DNA of 64,000 nt, taken from the NCBI GenBank assembly GCA_039619475.1, contig CM077115.1:158323774-158387773 (forward strand), in the 5' to 3' direction. How positions within the stretch are numbered: position 1 is the stretch's first letter; each line of letters starts with the position of its first letter. Below are positions 12,600 to 24,870 of this stretch, piece after piece. This DNA comes from Icerya purchasi (Eukaryota; Arthropoda; Insecta; Hemiptera; Monophlebidae). A program made the position numbers and the translations under genes. The notes beneath the pieces are model-generated. The model had not been told where the DNA came from. It saw only the letters and a list, made by a program, of their open reading frames with translations, and did no database searches.

Positions 12600-13870
12600 T
12601 TTATAATGATTTACTATAGTATGGCTTGCTCCCGGAGGGTTGGACTCAATTCGTGGCAGTTTCTGATCACAAACCCGGCGAGCCATTTGAACTAGCATCC
12701 TCTCTTAGGCCAATTTCTCTTGCTTCATGTTTTAGCAAAAACATTCGAAATAATTATTAAAAATAGGTCAATATGGCGAATTGAAAGGGAGAAGATTTTA
12801 CCCGCGGGTTTGTTTGGATCTTTGCATAGCCACATTTTTGTGTGATGTATACTTTTTCTTTTTAATCACCCGCTAATAGTTAATGTTACGGACCTGAACA
12901 AAAAATGGAGATTTATTAATAAAAAAATGCCTCTTTTCATTAAACGAATTAGCAAATGTGTTAAATATAACGCTGCCTTGATTCCTGTTCTTCCTTCCAT
13001 GTACTTCAATCTTCCGTATGATATTACCTTAATCAATATTGATATTAATATTCACTCTTTTCAAGAATTAAGTAAACTTAATTTACCTACCGATGCAATT
13101 GACTACCATTTCTGGAATCTCAGTGTCCCAATTATATGCAGATCTTCACGGACGGTGACAAATTTCCAGGTACCAATCAAGATGTGGATGCTGCGTTCCT
13201 CATCCCGAATATTCCTAAAAAGAGGTTTAGATTGCCTCCCGAGGCTTCGGTATTTACGGCGGAGCTCTTAGCTATTAAAAAGGTGAATTTTTTTACATGC
13301 CGGGATAGTCTTAACATCGTTCTGGCTATTAATGGTTGTCATTTTAATCATAAAAGTCACCCTCTAGTATTGGAAATCAGGAATAAATGCTTGAGTATCG
13401 AACAGCGTGGTGGAATTATCGAGTTTTGCTGGTTATCTAATCACCGCGGTATTCTTCTTAATGATAGTGTTGATGCTATAGCTAAAAGCGCTAGTATACA
13501 GGGAGATCGGTTCCCGTATATCCCATCTATCGACTTAATGGAGAAAATTAAAAGGGATAATAAGAGCAAACCGGCGAACTTTTATAGATTCTTGTCTCAA
13601 TATAAGTAGGAAATGTAGAGTTATTCATTCATCTTTGCCCTTTTTGCTCTGGTTTGTCCACATCTCGTCTTTAGTTCCGCCTGATGCAGTTCGTAGATTT
13701 GTTACAGCTATTTGCATACTGCGTTCGGGTCATTCTAAAGTGTCGTAGAACTTTTCTGTAGTAGGTCTTCCATACCGAAATTATGACAGTCATACGAGTA
13801 CCGGTCTTAGGGAGAACATTAATCATTTGTTTTCTAGTTGTGGTTGGTTCATAGTAGAATCGCCCTAATC
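12600..13870 (+). pseudogene. LINE ORF2 RT remnant, RNase H and C-terminal Cys/His region
   Basis: The RT start survives at about 12610-12815 (LPEGWTQF, HKPGEPFEL, RPISLASCFSKTFEIIIKNR). Motifs A to C are then missing, and the frame rejoins in the RT/RNase H linker at 12927. The RNase H frame 13136-13609 shows QIFTDGDKF (first Asp; DGS changed to DGD), EASVFTAELLAIKK (Glu), and FCWLSNHRGILLNDSVDAIA (His and final Asp region; normally WxPGHxGIxGNExAD). After a stop near 13610, RRFVTAICILRSGHSK and NHLFSSC match the C-terminal region of the intact LINE at 35-37 kb. An internal deletion and several stops make it inactive. Presence of RNase H places it in the I-like group. Confidence 0.85.
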
Positions 13871-15477
13871 GTGATTAATTAATGGCTCTATTGGGGAATA
13901 TAATCGCCATGATGTATATATATTCATTGCTATGTCCTGATGACCGTATCTTAGTAATTTCTTTCAAATTTGTAAATACGAACCGTATACTTATCTTAGT
14001 TGATACATATGTAACTTCCCGAAAATAGATTTGTTACTCCGACTGGGTTAGAACAGTTAAATTGTTTCCTTTTAGTTTTTTTCCTTTTTTTTTTCTCGAC
14101 TTTACTCACTTTCTTAACTTTTGCTGTTCAGTCGCACTCCAGTATCTGCTGCAATTGGAAAATGGTCAGTTTTTAATTTTCTACTCATTGTCTTATGTTT
14201 GTTAGAACTAGATTGGAAATACATGAAATTTCTTGACACATCCGATTTTCCTTTACATATGTATATATTATCACGAAACCAGTCAAATAAATGGTTAGTT
14301 ACGTAATAAATTATATTCTAAAATTTACAAATCTCTGTCGAAAACTCAAAGATGCACTCTAAGAAAAATTCTCGTAATAATCACAATTTCCCGTTTATTT
14401 TCTCTTTTACTTCCAAACTATTTACAATTAAAAGTTATTATTATTATTACTATTAATTATATATATATATATAAAAACCAAAAAATTCGAAAATTTGCAG
14501 CTGCGTAGAAAACGAATTACTCAATTATTACACAAATTACAATTATATACCAATTTTTCTTACACGTTTACACTAATACATTACATAAAAAGTATATTTA
14601 TTTATTTATTTTCTGGCCTGTTTTTATTGGACCTTTCGTACTCTGTATCCTACGTAGAATATACTTCTGGTAACAACAAGAACTGGAACTATTCAGTAAC
14701 TCCTGGCTGACTGCACTAAGGTTTCCTTCTCCGATGCTTAATAGTTGATTGCCGAAGTATTAATTTTAATCGATATAATTTAAATCTTTTACCGCCATCG
14801 TGAGCCAAATCACAAGTTTTTCCGAATTACTTCGTATGAATTAATGATGAACAGGTTAATAAATATCATCAAATCTGAAACTGCTTACTGAATTACCAAT
14901 TTTGTTCAATCATCATCACAGGTTTTTAAATTATTCTTATTTCTCCGATGTAATTACTACCAAAATAACGGATTCAAATGTATACTTTTTCAACGATTTT
15001 TTTTTGAAATACTAACTTGATTCTAATGTATACCTTTTTAACGAATTATTTTTAATAATAACTTCGTATTCTAAATAAAATTTCATTAGCTTATTCTACA
15101 TATTACCCTGACTAGCCAAAAATTATCGAATATAATTAACCAGAAAAAAATTTAAATTATTCATATATTTCGCGTATACGAACTTTTATTTTATTATTAT
15201 CCGAGAATTTTCCTGAGCTTCTTAGTTATTATACTTAATACCTTATTGTTTTTTATAAATACGTCACATTATGTATTATCCAGCTTCTACTTATTCATAG
15301 AATTTCGTCAGAAGCCAAATAGTTTCTCGTCAAGCCAAAAAAGAAAAAAAAAAAACAAAACTTCCTGATAGCTCGAATAATTAAATTAACCGCTAATAAA
15401 CACGTAGAAGGCAATGGCAGACCACCGCGTATATCATCATCTGCGCGCTAATTGGTGTGCAGTAGGTAAATACGGAC
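13871..15477. other. Intergenic, nothing recognised
   Basis: AT-rich DNA containing a short (AT)n run at about 14457-14473 and an A run near 15342-15356. No coding frame or repeat boundary could be assigned. Confidence 0.4.
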
Positions 15478-15560
15478 AGGACTGCATTTGTATCGCGATA
15501 AATCAAACATTTACAATCAGTTCCAAGTGTAGTTTTGCGACTACACTAGCGCTACATATA
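15478..15560 (+). repeat. SINE-like body, degenerate copy
   Basis: GGACTGCATTTGTATCGCGA and the following CAGTTCCAAGTGTAG align with the segment at 43430-43480 and, in reverse, with 41521-41605. No tRNA-like head is visible upstream. This is the most diverged of the three copies. Confidence 0.6.
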
Positions 15561-16065
15561 ACATTTTGATTCGCTCTACACATGGATCTGGTTGGTTGAA
15601 ATAGACTCGTAATGCGCTTCTTTCTGATTTTACGTTTTTAATTTTTTTCTCTTATCGACTATGTTTAAAGATTATTTTTCAGCGTTCTATTGGCGATGTA
15701 ATTTTCAATATCGATTAAAATTCGTTCAAAATATGTATTAACATTTTTTCCGTTAATCAATTGCCATCGGGCTATTTTAAAACTACCGGATCAATTTATT
15801 AAACTCTTAATATTTGTTTGATAAAGTTTAATTGTGTTACATTCATTGTTCATGAATTATCGGTGTGATCGATCCCTTTAATTCGGTCTCATTTACCGTC
15901 GCGTATTTATATTGTTCGAATCCATCTCTATTGTTATTTCGAATACCGTTGTTGTTTTGTTTAATCGATATTTTAATTTGTTAATCTAGATGCTTTTTAA
16001 TATTTTGATTTTAGTTGCTAATTTAAAATTTAAACTTAATTTATAATTAATGCTAGATCTATCAG

Positions 16066-17200
16066 ATGACTGAGGTAAGCCTCCTTCTAATTCTCCCCGC
16101 GCGGGTGGCTAACCCCGCCGCACAGAACAAAACTAATAGAGATATTAAAACTGTCTCATCTATTGCATCTCGTGCTAAAGATAACATTGTCTCAGCAGAG
16201 AATAAAACCATCAACATGGATATTTCTAATAAGGCGTCTCCAACTAATGCCATATCATTATTTCCTAGTAACTTTGAAGAACAAATTGTGGTTTTAGTCG
16301 AGAATTTAGAAAATAAAAATATAGCTCAACTTCACCATGTCTCTAGCTAAAATGTTTTATAGGGAAGTTATTACTCGTTCCGGAATAAACCTGATTAAAC
16401 TTATTTTTTCCTTTAGCCTTGCAGCTAATCAGTTCCTGCGTTCCGGCAACGTCTATAAGGAATTTAAAATTTAATAATTTATTTCGCAATCTTTATTATT
16501 CCGTTTCGGCATAGTTCGCGATATTCCTACTGACCGGTCTATCGATGAACTTCTCTTAAACTTCTCTTCTGAGTTGCCAATTTCGAACATTCGAAGGTTA
16601 CAGAAATGAACTTCCAAAAATTCATTTGTGCCGATTCCTGTTACGGAAATTAAATTTTTAAGCTCATTTCGTCCATCTTTCATTAATTTCTACGATGCCT
16701 ACCGCGTTAAGTTTGAGCCGCTTATTCGCAGACCTAAACTTTGTCGGAATTGTCTCCGATTCGGCCAACACGGTTCTTCATGTCGAAACAATTGAGTGCA
16801 TTGTCACTGAACAAAATAATCCATTCAGTTTTCATTGCGTTCATTGCGGCGAATATCATTTTGTCCTTGATCCTTCCTGTCCGGTATTTAAGGAGCAAGT
16901 TAAAATACATAAGATCACGAGTCTTCAAAATGTGTCGTACTTTGAGGCTAAGAATATCAATTAAGAGAAACTTATCTCCCCGGCTTTCATCTTTGCTGAT
17001 ATTTTGTAACCCAAACAATGCTTTACGGGACTCTTCTCTTACCACAAAGAAGAAATGGCAAAGTTATTCTAATAGCTCTTCCTCTTCATATATTAGATTC
17101 CCTTCCCAAAAACATTATTCCCAACCGAAATCGCAAAATCCATTCAATAAATATTATTCCAATTTAACCATCAATGCCGGCTGTAAAGGCGCCTGATCAG
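16066..17200 (+). pseudogene. LINE ORF1 (Gag-like) remnant
   Basis: An open frame from 16066 to 16350 has a hydrophilic, Asn/Lys/Ser-rich N-terminal half of the sort seen in LINE ORF1 proteins (no clear family motif). Farther on, one frame around 16675-16790 reads KFEPLIRRPKLCRNCLRFGQ followed by HGSSC, a CCHC knuckle, and another frame reads FHCVHCGEYHFVLDPSCP, matching the last knuckle of I/Jockey-like ORF1 proteins (CxxCGGxHxxxDPSCP). Frameshifts separate these pieces. The start at 16066 is the first Met in the open frame and is not independently supported. An ORF2 endonuclease start follows at 18.17 kb on the same strand. Confidence 0.7.
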
Positions 17201-17713
17201 TAATTTCTCCCTACTCCGTCTGAAATTCCTTCCTTTTCTAAATCAATAAATACACTGATATGTCCACAACTGTTAATAATTCTGTTTCTGCTGACCCCGT
17301 ATCTCTTCCCTTCGAAAATGACTTAATTTCTTCCTTATCACCTACTCTTAGTAAGTTCGGAATCCCTAATTTGGATCATAAGATATCAGTTTTATGTCAA
17401 GTTTTGCAGTCTTAGAGATTTTGTTAGTCAAAATTTTCTCTAATTTTGCTTTTACTTCTTCTTATGTTAACATGCATTGTTCTATTATTTCTTATGTATT
17501 TTCTGCTTACACGTTTTGAATTCCTACTGCTCTCAATATTTCTGTTTGATTTTTTCTACACCGTTCCCTGGCTTCCGTTTTTATGTATAAAGATTCTTAA
17601 AACTAGTTATATGAATTATCTTATACGACTATTAATAAAATTCGTTTCGTCGGTACCAGCGTTGATTCTATAAAGATATTTTTACTTCTTCTCTCAGCAC
17701 TCTCTCTTCGTGT

Positions 17714-18012
17714 TGCTTGCCTTCTTTAATTAGGTTGGTTGATAGCATACAGGGACCCAGGCGCAATGAATTGTTTCAGCGATGGGTGATGCTGATCCTG
17801 AATAAATCCTACTCTGTATCGTTTTCCTTATTACCATTTACTTTCCTGTTATTTGGTTATAATATATTTTCTATAATACTTTCCGTTAGTGATGCTTGCT
17901 GCCTTTGACTAGGTTGTTTAATAGCATACCACAGCCCATACGCAATGATTTTCCAGAGCGGTGGGAGCTCGAATTTAAAAATTCGCTGTCAATCATACTT
18001 TTCCTTCTTTCC
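17714..18012 (+). repeat. Direct duplication, unit about 180 bp
   Basis: TTGCTTGCCTTCTTTAATTA, then GATAGCATAC and CGCAATGA near 17714-17790, recurs as TGCTTGCTGCCTTTGACTA, AATAGCATAC and CGCAATGA near 17894-17970. The two units are clearly diverged, so the duplication is old. It lies between the ORF1 remnant and the ORF2 endonuclease start of a LINE. Confidence 0.6.
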
Positions 18013-18164
18013 TTAATCCTTGCGTGATTTGCATTATTTATACTCTCACCGTTTGGGATTTCCATTATTTTCCCATTATCCTTCTAGCTCACGTTCATCT
18101 CTTTTTTATTCATTCTTTCAATTTTTATATTTCTCGCTTTTCCCAATATTAAGCCGTGTCAACT

Positions 18165-18704
18165 TAGAAAATTACAGTGGAACTTCCGCAGCCTTAGGGC
18201 GAATAGAAATTATTTTGAGAGCCTGCTGGATCAACATAATATATAAGTATTGCACTGCTCTCAGAAACTTGGCTAAAAGATTCCTCTGACATTAACATTC
18301 GTGTTTTTTTTTTAATTCGCTTTAATCGTAGTGTAATGTATATGGTGATTCATTTCGTACTTGAAAATTTTATCTTATAAAATGACTTAATCCTGCTCCT
18401 TAATGATGGTTCGCCTACTTGCGCTAAAAGTCTTTGTCCTCCAGTTCTATAGACCTATCATTCGCTTCTCCTAATTTTAGTCTCAAATGTTCATAGTAAT
18501 TTCTAAACGGTACCTTTGGTAATGATCATATTTCTATCATCATTTCTTTTGACAACTTCCTCTTTATGATTGTTATTCTTACATTCCCTCACTTCCTTCT
18601 GTTTCTATTATTCCTGCCCTCGAATTATTTTTATCCTCTATCCTCAAACCTTTAAGACAATGTCCTCGTTGAAAAACCCATTGGAGCGATACAAAAAGAA
18701 AAAA
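18165..18704 (+). pseudogene. LINE endonuclease start fused to 3' tail
   Basis: LQWNFRSLRANRNYFESLLD near 18170-18235, followed in another frame by ALLSETWLK, is the beginning of an EEP endonuclease (LQWN start and the Glu of the SET box). Beyond this the frame decays. At 18656-18704 CAATGTCCTCGTTG, AAACCCATT and an A-rich run match the LINE 3'-end motif seen at 1211-1259, so the RT and RNase H parts have been lost by internal deletion. It probably belongs with the ORF1 remnant at 16.07-17.2 kb. Confidence 0.65.
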
Positions 18705-20312
18705 AAACTCCTGATATTTTTTTCCCCTTTAGATCCTTTTATTTCTTTCTTTCCGGAAGACAGAAGTTATTGTAATTTCAACTAAAGTTAAAGTTAGAAT
18801 TTTAAGAAAATTTTACGATTTTTTTTTTCAAGTATGAAAAGTTAAAAAAAAAAAAAACACTTTTTAGAAATGTTTTGACATAAATTCAGAAATGAATTAT
18901 TTCACTTCAGTTGTCAAATAATTAACATAACACTACTGAAATTTCAGCCCAATTATGGAGTTTGTTGTTCCGAAACAAGTCAGATATTTTATAATTTAAT
19001 TGGAACAAAGTTCTTTATCGCGGCTCGTGGTAGGAGTAAAATGGCAGAAATCAGCAGAAATCGTCACGTAAGGAAAAAGCGTTATGCGTCCTACAGGCGA
19101 CCTTCGCTATTTTTCTCTTTCGCTCTGTCTCTTTCTATTATATTGGGGGTGCGAGTATCGAGATTCGAGCAGCAAGCGTTGTGCGCGGTCAGCTGTACAT
19201 ATAAGCTCAATTCTAAACACGTGTAAATGTTTCTTACACGTTCTAATATTGAGTTTGATATTTTTTGGTAGTAAAATTCTGTTCTTTTAATTTTGCCTTT
19301 TCTTTAACTTCGCAAAGTGCAAGTAGTGCGGGGTTATCTTTTAATCTATTTTTGTTTTTGTTGTTTTTGTTTTAATTTATACGAGATTTATATTGTGTCA
19401 TTATTTGAATTTTTTAAATTAAATCCTTATTTTACATTTTTACATTGAAAAAATGATAAAAAATAAAATATACAACTTGGAATTAGAGGGGGGGTTGAAT
19501 GAAAGAGGATAGCGTTTTTTGGCGTGACGAAAATACACTAATAGAATCAACAGAAATCTACATATTAAAAATCACGTTTAGAGTTGAAAAAGTAGCGTAA
19601 GGAACTTCGTTCCTGACGAGAGTCTCCTGACCACACATCTTTTATATTTCTATGTTTGCTGATTATTAACATTTTTATAAATGTGTATGTAATCGGAAAA
19701 GTTATTTGTGCGACTTTTACCGATCACTCGGTAAGTCTGAAAGCAGATATTAAATCAAAATGGTATGAAGTTAGATTTATTCCTTTTTTTTTCTGTCAGG
19801 AAAACAAACAGTTTAGTTGCAAAACAAATTAAAAACAGAAGAATTTTTTTTTCAATAATCTACCTTAAAAATATACGATAATAAAATTAGATATGGGTAT
19901 CAGTCACTCAACTTTTACCCACATAGCGTACGATTAAACATATAAAAATAAATAAATAAATAAACAGTATGTAAATCATAAAAAAACGAATATCATCAGA
20001 GTTCAATTCATATCAAATAATGAAAACTGGTATCGTATTAAATACTTTAGGGATTAGATCTACAGAAAATATAAAGTATGTTATAAATGCCTATCACGTG
20101 CCCATAATTAATCGCAAGTTTTTAAATTTTTTCTCTCATTTCAAGTGCTAATACAAGTTCTGTTCGGTACTTACGCTTATCTCTACGCGCATTTTAAGTT
20201 TTGTTAAGTTCAAGTATGTTAATTGAATTAATGTTAACGTTAATTGGTCACGATTTTTAAAAAATTTCAAACAATGGTTTCACAGCAAAATTGTGTATCA
20301 TACGTTGAACAA
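18705..20312. other. Intergenic, nothing recognised
   Basis: AT-rich DNA. A pair of overlapping short open frames at 19041-19290 has no family signature. Oligo-A and oligo-T tracts are present near 18816-18860 and 19784. Confidence 0.4.
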
Positions 20313-21210
20313 TTTTTTTTTTTTTTTTGGGCTGGCTAACCGATGATATTACCCAGCATCACATTACATAACTAAGAAAGAGAGATGAGTAAAATAAATA
20401 AAATCAGACTGAAAATTTTAAGAACTACGAGAAGAAATGAAAAATGATATTATAGGAATGATAGCCGTTAATAGAAATGAAAGAATAAACAAAACACTGG
20501 TGTGGATAAGCTGAGGTTCGGGAGTTCTAAATAGAAGAGGGAGCGCTCGGTGGATATAGACAAACATTCGAAGAATATATGATTTTTATTGCAGAGTAGA
20601 CTAAAATCATTAGGATAGAAAGAAAAAACCGTAAGGAAGCAGCAGGAAGCCGACCAAAGCGGAGACGGTAAATGGAAAAGATAAGAAAACGAGAGAAGTG
20701 AAGACGGTTGTAATACAAAGAATGGAATGGAAGATCAGGTTGATTAGTACGATAAAAGGAAACGGGTTTGGAAAATAAGAGAGAATAGATATGCCATGGT
20801 TTGAGATGAGAATTTTTGAAAAAAAAATTAATATTGGAAAAGGGAAATTTGGATAGAAATTGGCCAGCCTAAATGACAGATCGAGTTAATACATCAGATT
20901 GTTCATTACCCTCAATATTGGCATGATTAGGAATTCACGAGAAGTCGATTTGTATGGCATGAGAGATACGTAATTTATAAACGAGAGAACGAATAAAGAG
21001 AATTGGAAAATCTAGGGGCATAGAAGGGAAGTGGAAAGGAAGGGTACATCAGAACAATTTTTGAATCGGAGATCAACAGAAATGTATTAATACCATTAGT
21101 GGAGATGATGAATAGGCTAGCACACTTAGTTTCCGCGGCGAAGATGGAGTATAAAGAAGGCAACTCGAAAGACTTGGAATAGTTAAGTTACGGGGCTGTG
21201 AAAACAGTTT
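20313..21210 (-). pseudogene. LINE RNase H and C-terminal remnant with tail
   Basis: On the minus strand, 20975-21163 reads PSLYSIFAAETKCASLFIIS and TFLLISDSKIVLMYPS. This is the RNase H stretch with the Glu (AAET) and second Asp (ISDSK) positions matching YYAET and ISDCKSA in the intact ORF at 35.2 kb. Farther on, 20527-20718 reads FSRFLIFSIYRLRFGRLPAA, matching the region after RNase H. The 3' end at 20313-20360 has CTGGGTAATATC, then GCCAGCCC and a run of 16 A on the minus strand. The first Asp motif and the whole RT are missing; frameshifts separate the parts. Confidence 0.75.
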
Positions 21211-21616
21211 CAGTACCTGAGATAATCAAATCGTAAGATAACTTTTTTAATAATTAAATTTAATTAGTTAATCGTTAGTTGTTAATTTGTTATTAATTGA
21301 GATGGCAAATGCGAAAGCAGATAATGAGAAAAGGCAGAAACATGTCGGTATTGCAGAAATTCAAACTATCCTCAAAAAAGATTTGAAAAAACAGCCGAGT
21401 AATAAAGTGTCGCTTACATGCATGCGAAATTCGATGATTTTAAGCAACTTCGAAGTGCCGTTCGCAAGTTGCCAGAAGAAATAATTACGGCCAAATAAGA
21501 AAGCGAGGCAGATTTGAAGGGGTCGATAGCGAAGATATCGATCGAATGGAAATTAAAATAATGGCCGATTATAACCAATTTATAAAGGGTTTTTTGTAAA
21601 CACGTTTTCAAATTAA
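21211..21616 (+). other. Coding-like patch of unknown identity
   Basis: Two overlapping plus frames (21300-21484, and a shifted frame to 21600) give a Lys/Glu-rich sequence including MRNSMILSN and, after a frameshift, KLPEEIITAK and ESEADLKGSIAKIS. The charged helical look recalls the N-terminal part of an LTR-element Gag, but no diagnostic motif is present. I do not assign it. Confidence 0.25.
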
Positions 21617-21761
21617 TATAATTATATAAGCAATAAATCGACTAGAAAAGTTCACCATGATGATTATGGAGTAGTGTTTCCGAATCATGTTGGTGACATA
21701 ATTTTTAATATATCAAATATTTTCTAGTCGATTTATTGCTTAAAATAATTATATAAGCAAT
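21617..21761. repeat. Small hairpin element with 22-bp inverted repeats
   Basis: AAGCAATAAATCGACTAGAA (plus AA) at about 21628-21649 is the exact reverse complement of the sequence at about 21720-21741, with a roughly 70-bp loop. ATAATTATATAAGCAAT occurs at both ends (about 21617-21633 and 21745-21761) as a direct repeat overlapping the left arm. The structure looks like a miniature inverted-repeat element or a stem-loop; with one copy in the window I cannot tell which. Confidence 0.75.
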
Positions 21762-23893
21762 TTCTTTTAAGCGCATCTCGTTTAAATAGTGAAATTGAAC
21801 TTGCTGTATTGGAATGCGTTGGCACCGAGTTTTCACAGTTCGTTATTATCGGTAACTTCATTTAGTGAAAATGTATCTCAGATAGTGAAAAATTTTCGAG
21901 AAATCGCGTTGGTTGAGCCAAAAAAATTAATCATATCCGAATATAAACAATGTATTCAACGTTTTGAAGAGAGTGTCGTTCAGCCCGTTGACGGTCGCTG
22001 CTCTGTCATTATCTTTCAAAATCGATCATATTACACACTTGCTAATTTTAAGAATGTCAAATAGTTGTTTAAAAATCGGAAAATTTTTGGTACTTTATTA
22101 TGTTAATTTTATTACTAAATGAGCTGCTGTATTGATGTTTTTGCATGGTTTAAAAGTGAATTCCGGTTTATGTAGGTCATATTTCATACTAATAAGAATA
22201 ACATATTCCAAGTAATTAATCCGTGTTACGTAACGTGCAAGATTAAATATCTAGCTCTAAAATATGTATTTTTCAGGTGACTATATTCTAGAAAAAATTA
22301 AAAAATAAAAGAAAATAAAACATAATTTTTATCGCAAAAATAGCAAAGCAGTTGAGCATGATGTGTCAACCGTCAAGGATTTAATATGATAAGTATGAAT
22401 TGCCGTAATTTCAATTTACATAATACTAAATTAAAAACAAATATTTCCTATGAAGTTTTTTAAAATAATTTTCTCTAAAGCTAATCGACCAGGGCCAGTC
22501 AATTAGGCTCAAACGAATGGACATAAAAATGGAAGAATAATTTCTAAAAGTAATAAACAAGTTTTTTTAGTAGTTTTTCATAATCATCGAAGTTAATTTA
22601 TTTTTCATTTTTTGTGAATGTAAAAATTTATTATAAAGCACATGGATTTCCTTTGAAAACAGGAAAAATCTGTCACATAGGGAAATTATTGTTACAATCT
22701 ACTAATTCTTTCCAAAAATTTTTATTGAAATAACCCGCTAAACGAATACATAATTAGCACTTCAAGTTTTTATAACAGGAAATAATTTTTTTGCGATGTA
22801 AGAACACAAAAGAAGCATTAAAAACCGCTGGTTTATTTTCTAAACAAATTAATTACTAATTTCACGGGTGTTTTTTTGATTCAATGGTTATTTTGCGTTT
22901 TAAATATGATATTAATAGAAGAAAAAAAAATTAAAAACTCACTAAGGCTAAACTAGGTCTACTTGGAAAAGAACGAAGTCGAAACGTAACGAGGCCGAAT
23001 CGTGTTGTAGCCGAAACGATGCGACCCCCCCCCCCCCAGGTAGGTATAAAAAGATTATAAAAAAATGTGATTACTCCTACACTCGGCATAAACATGTAGG
23101 TTACTAATTAAGCATTAGTAGCTAGAAAATAAAAAAAGAATCGCTACACTGCCTTTTTAATTTTGCGAAAACTATCCGCCAAGGTACGCCAGTTTATTAA
23201 TGAATAAATATCCTAAAAACTTGCAATTATTATGTATAGAAACTTTCACTGACTGTTCTTACTCGGACTTGGGACGTTAATGTTCGCCACACTAAGGTTA
23301 ATGAATCACTACATAATTACTAAGTGATTCATATTTTTAAGTTAATTCTAAAAACGGGGAATGTGTCAATTTATATATTTTTGCTTGTGCGCAATTTCAG
23401 GTAAGTACAAAAAGCTTATAAAAAACCGTGATTTTAATTCGTCGTTTAATTTGATGAGTCCATTCTATTCAATAGGATTGTTATTCTGAATTGATTAAAT
23501 CATTTTGCAATGTAGATGTATCTCATATATTTGCAGTTTTTCACTTCAGTCACGTGTTTATAAATACGTTCGCCCATTGGTCGAAATTCGAGCATAATTA
23601 TCATTAAACATTTGAGAAAAATATATATGGATTTTCATATTTCCAAAAAAAATTTTTCCACTCTTATACATTCTCGTTCATTACATATCTGAAAAAATAT
23701 AGTTTTATTTGTACTTACAATACGAAATAGTCCAGTACCATTTTAATTGAATAAAATATACAATAAAAGAACAGTAAATCACAATTTAAAACCCCTCATT
23801 TACTGATATTAAATGACACCTTAAGATTTAGTACTCTGTAAAAAAGCCAATTAAGAAAAATTAAAACATTTCAACAAGAACAGATTTACTGGC
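21762..23893. other. Intergenic, nothing firm
   Basis: An open frame of 91 codons at 21789-22064 (plus) has no recognisable domain. A G/C homopolymer (nine C) sits at 23030. AGGTAGGTATAAAAAGATTA at 23038 is partly repeated as AGGTAAGTACAAAAAGCTTA at 23399, a minor direct repeat. Nothing else was identified. Confidence 0.4.
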
Positions 23894-24870
23894 TTTTTTT
23901 TTTGGGCCTGTCAACCGGGGGCCTTTACCCAGAAACAATTAGAATATAAAGGAATCAATTATATCTTGATACGGTCAGATATTATTAAGAGAAAGGAACA
24001 AATAATAGGAACATTTTGTGGAGAGGGAAAAGATAGGACATAAGAGGCGCAATATGGAGTATCAAGTCTCAGCAAACTGAAGTAGAAAGCAGAGTACTCA
24101 GCAGAAAGAGATAAGCACTTAAATAAACACACGATCAGCAAAACACGCTCTTCGTTTGAGAGTAGATGACAATATGGAGAGGCAACCAACGAAAAACGAA
24201 AACGGGAGGAAGATGATAGACTATGGCTTAAGAACGCAGACGAATAACGAAGACAACAGAGCGACAAAGTGAAGGAAACGAAGAGAACCACGGATTGACA
24301 GGAAGACAAGGTTGGACAGACAGATAAAAAGAACAATTGTTAGAGAAAGAGGAAACGTACATATCCGACCAAAACTTATGATGAAAACCATTGCACAGCG
24401 AAAGGTGATTGGACGCGAAGGGAGTTTTTTAAAAAAGAAGTGAAAAGAGGCAGCAACCCGAGCCAAGGAGTCCACCGCTTCATTACTGCAGATGCCCGAA
24501 TGGCTAGGAACCCACAGCAAATTAATTTGAATGGAACGAAGGGAAGAAAGAACGTGGATAAGTGAGAGTATACGGAGAATAATAAACGCATAGGAATGAT
24601 CAGGTAGAGAATGAATTGAAGGACGGTCATGGAGTCAGATATAATCAAGAATTTAGAGGAAATGTGATTGGAGGAAATGCAAATAATGGAACATAGAATA
24701 GTCATTAATACGTTTATGAATGTAGAACAGAAAAAAGGCAGGCAAAAAGATTCCGAAAAGGCAAAATCATAGAGGATAAAAGAGGCACCGACACCATCCG
24801 GCTTCTTTGAACTATCTTTAAACACGGTTGCATGCGAAGGAAATTCAGAATCGATAAAACTGTGGAATTC
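23894..24870 (-). pseudogene. LINE RNase H and C-terminal remnant with tail
   Basis: The minus frame 24376-24825 starts FKDSSKKPDGVGASFILYDF (normally TDGSK; the first Asp is kept as KDSS) and contains KFLIISDSMTVLQF (second Asp). In the frame ending at 24221, LWVPSHSGICSNEAVDSLAR gives the His and the last Asp of RNase H, though PGH is changed to PSH. The frame 23959-24336 covers the C-terminal region, with ERVLL and DTPYCASYVLSFPSP, and ends in a stop before the 3'UTR. The tail (23894-23934) has CTGGGTAAAGG, GTTGACAGGCCC and an A run on the minus strand. Two frameshifts and the loss of the first Cys pair make it inactive. Confidence 0.8.

Noticed and set aside
21300..21600. LTR-element Gag
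   Set aside because: The charged helical composition fits but no Gag motif or zinc knuckle is visible; left as a coding-like patch.
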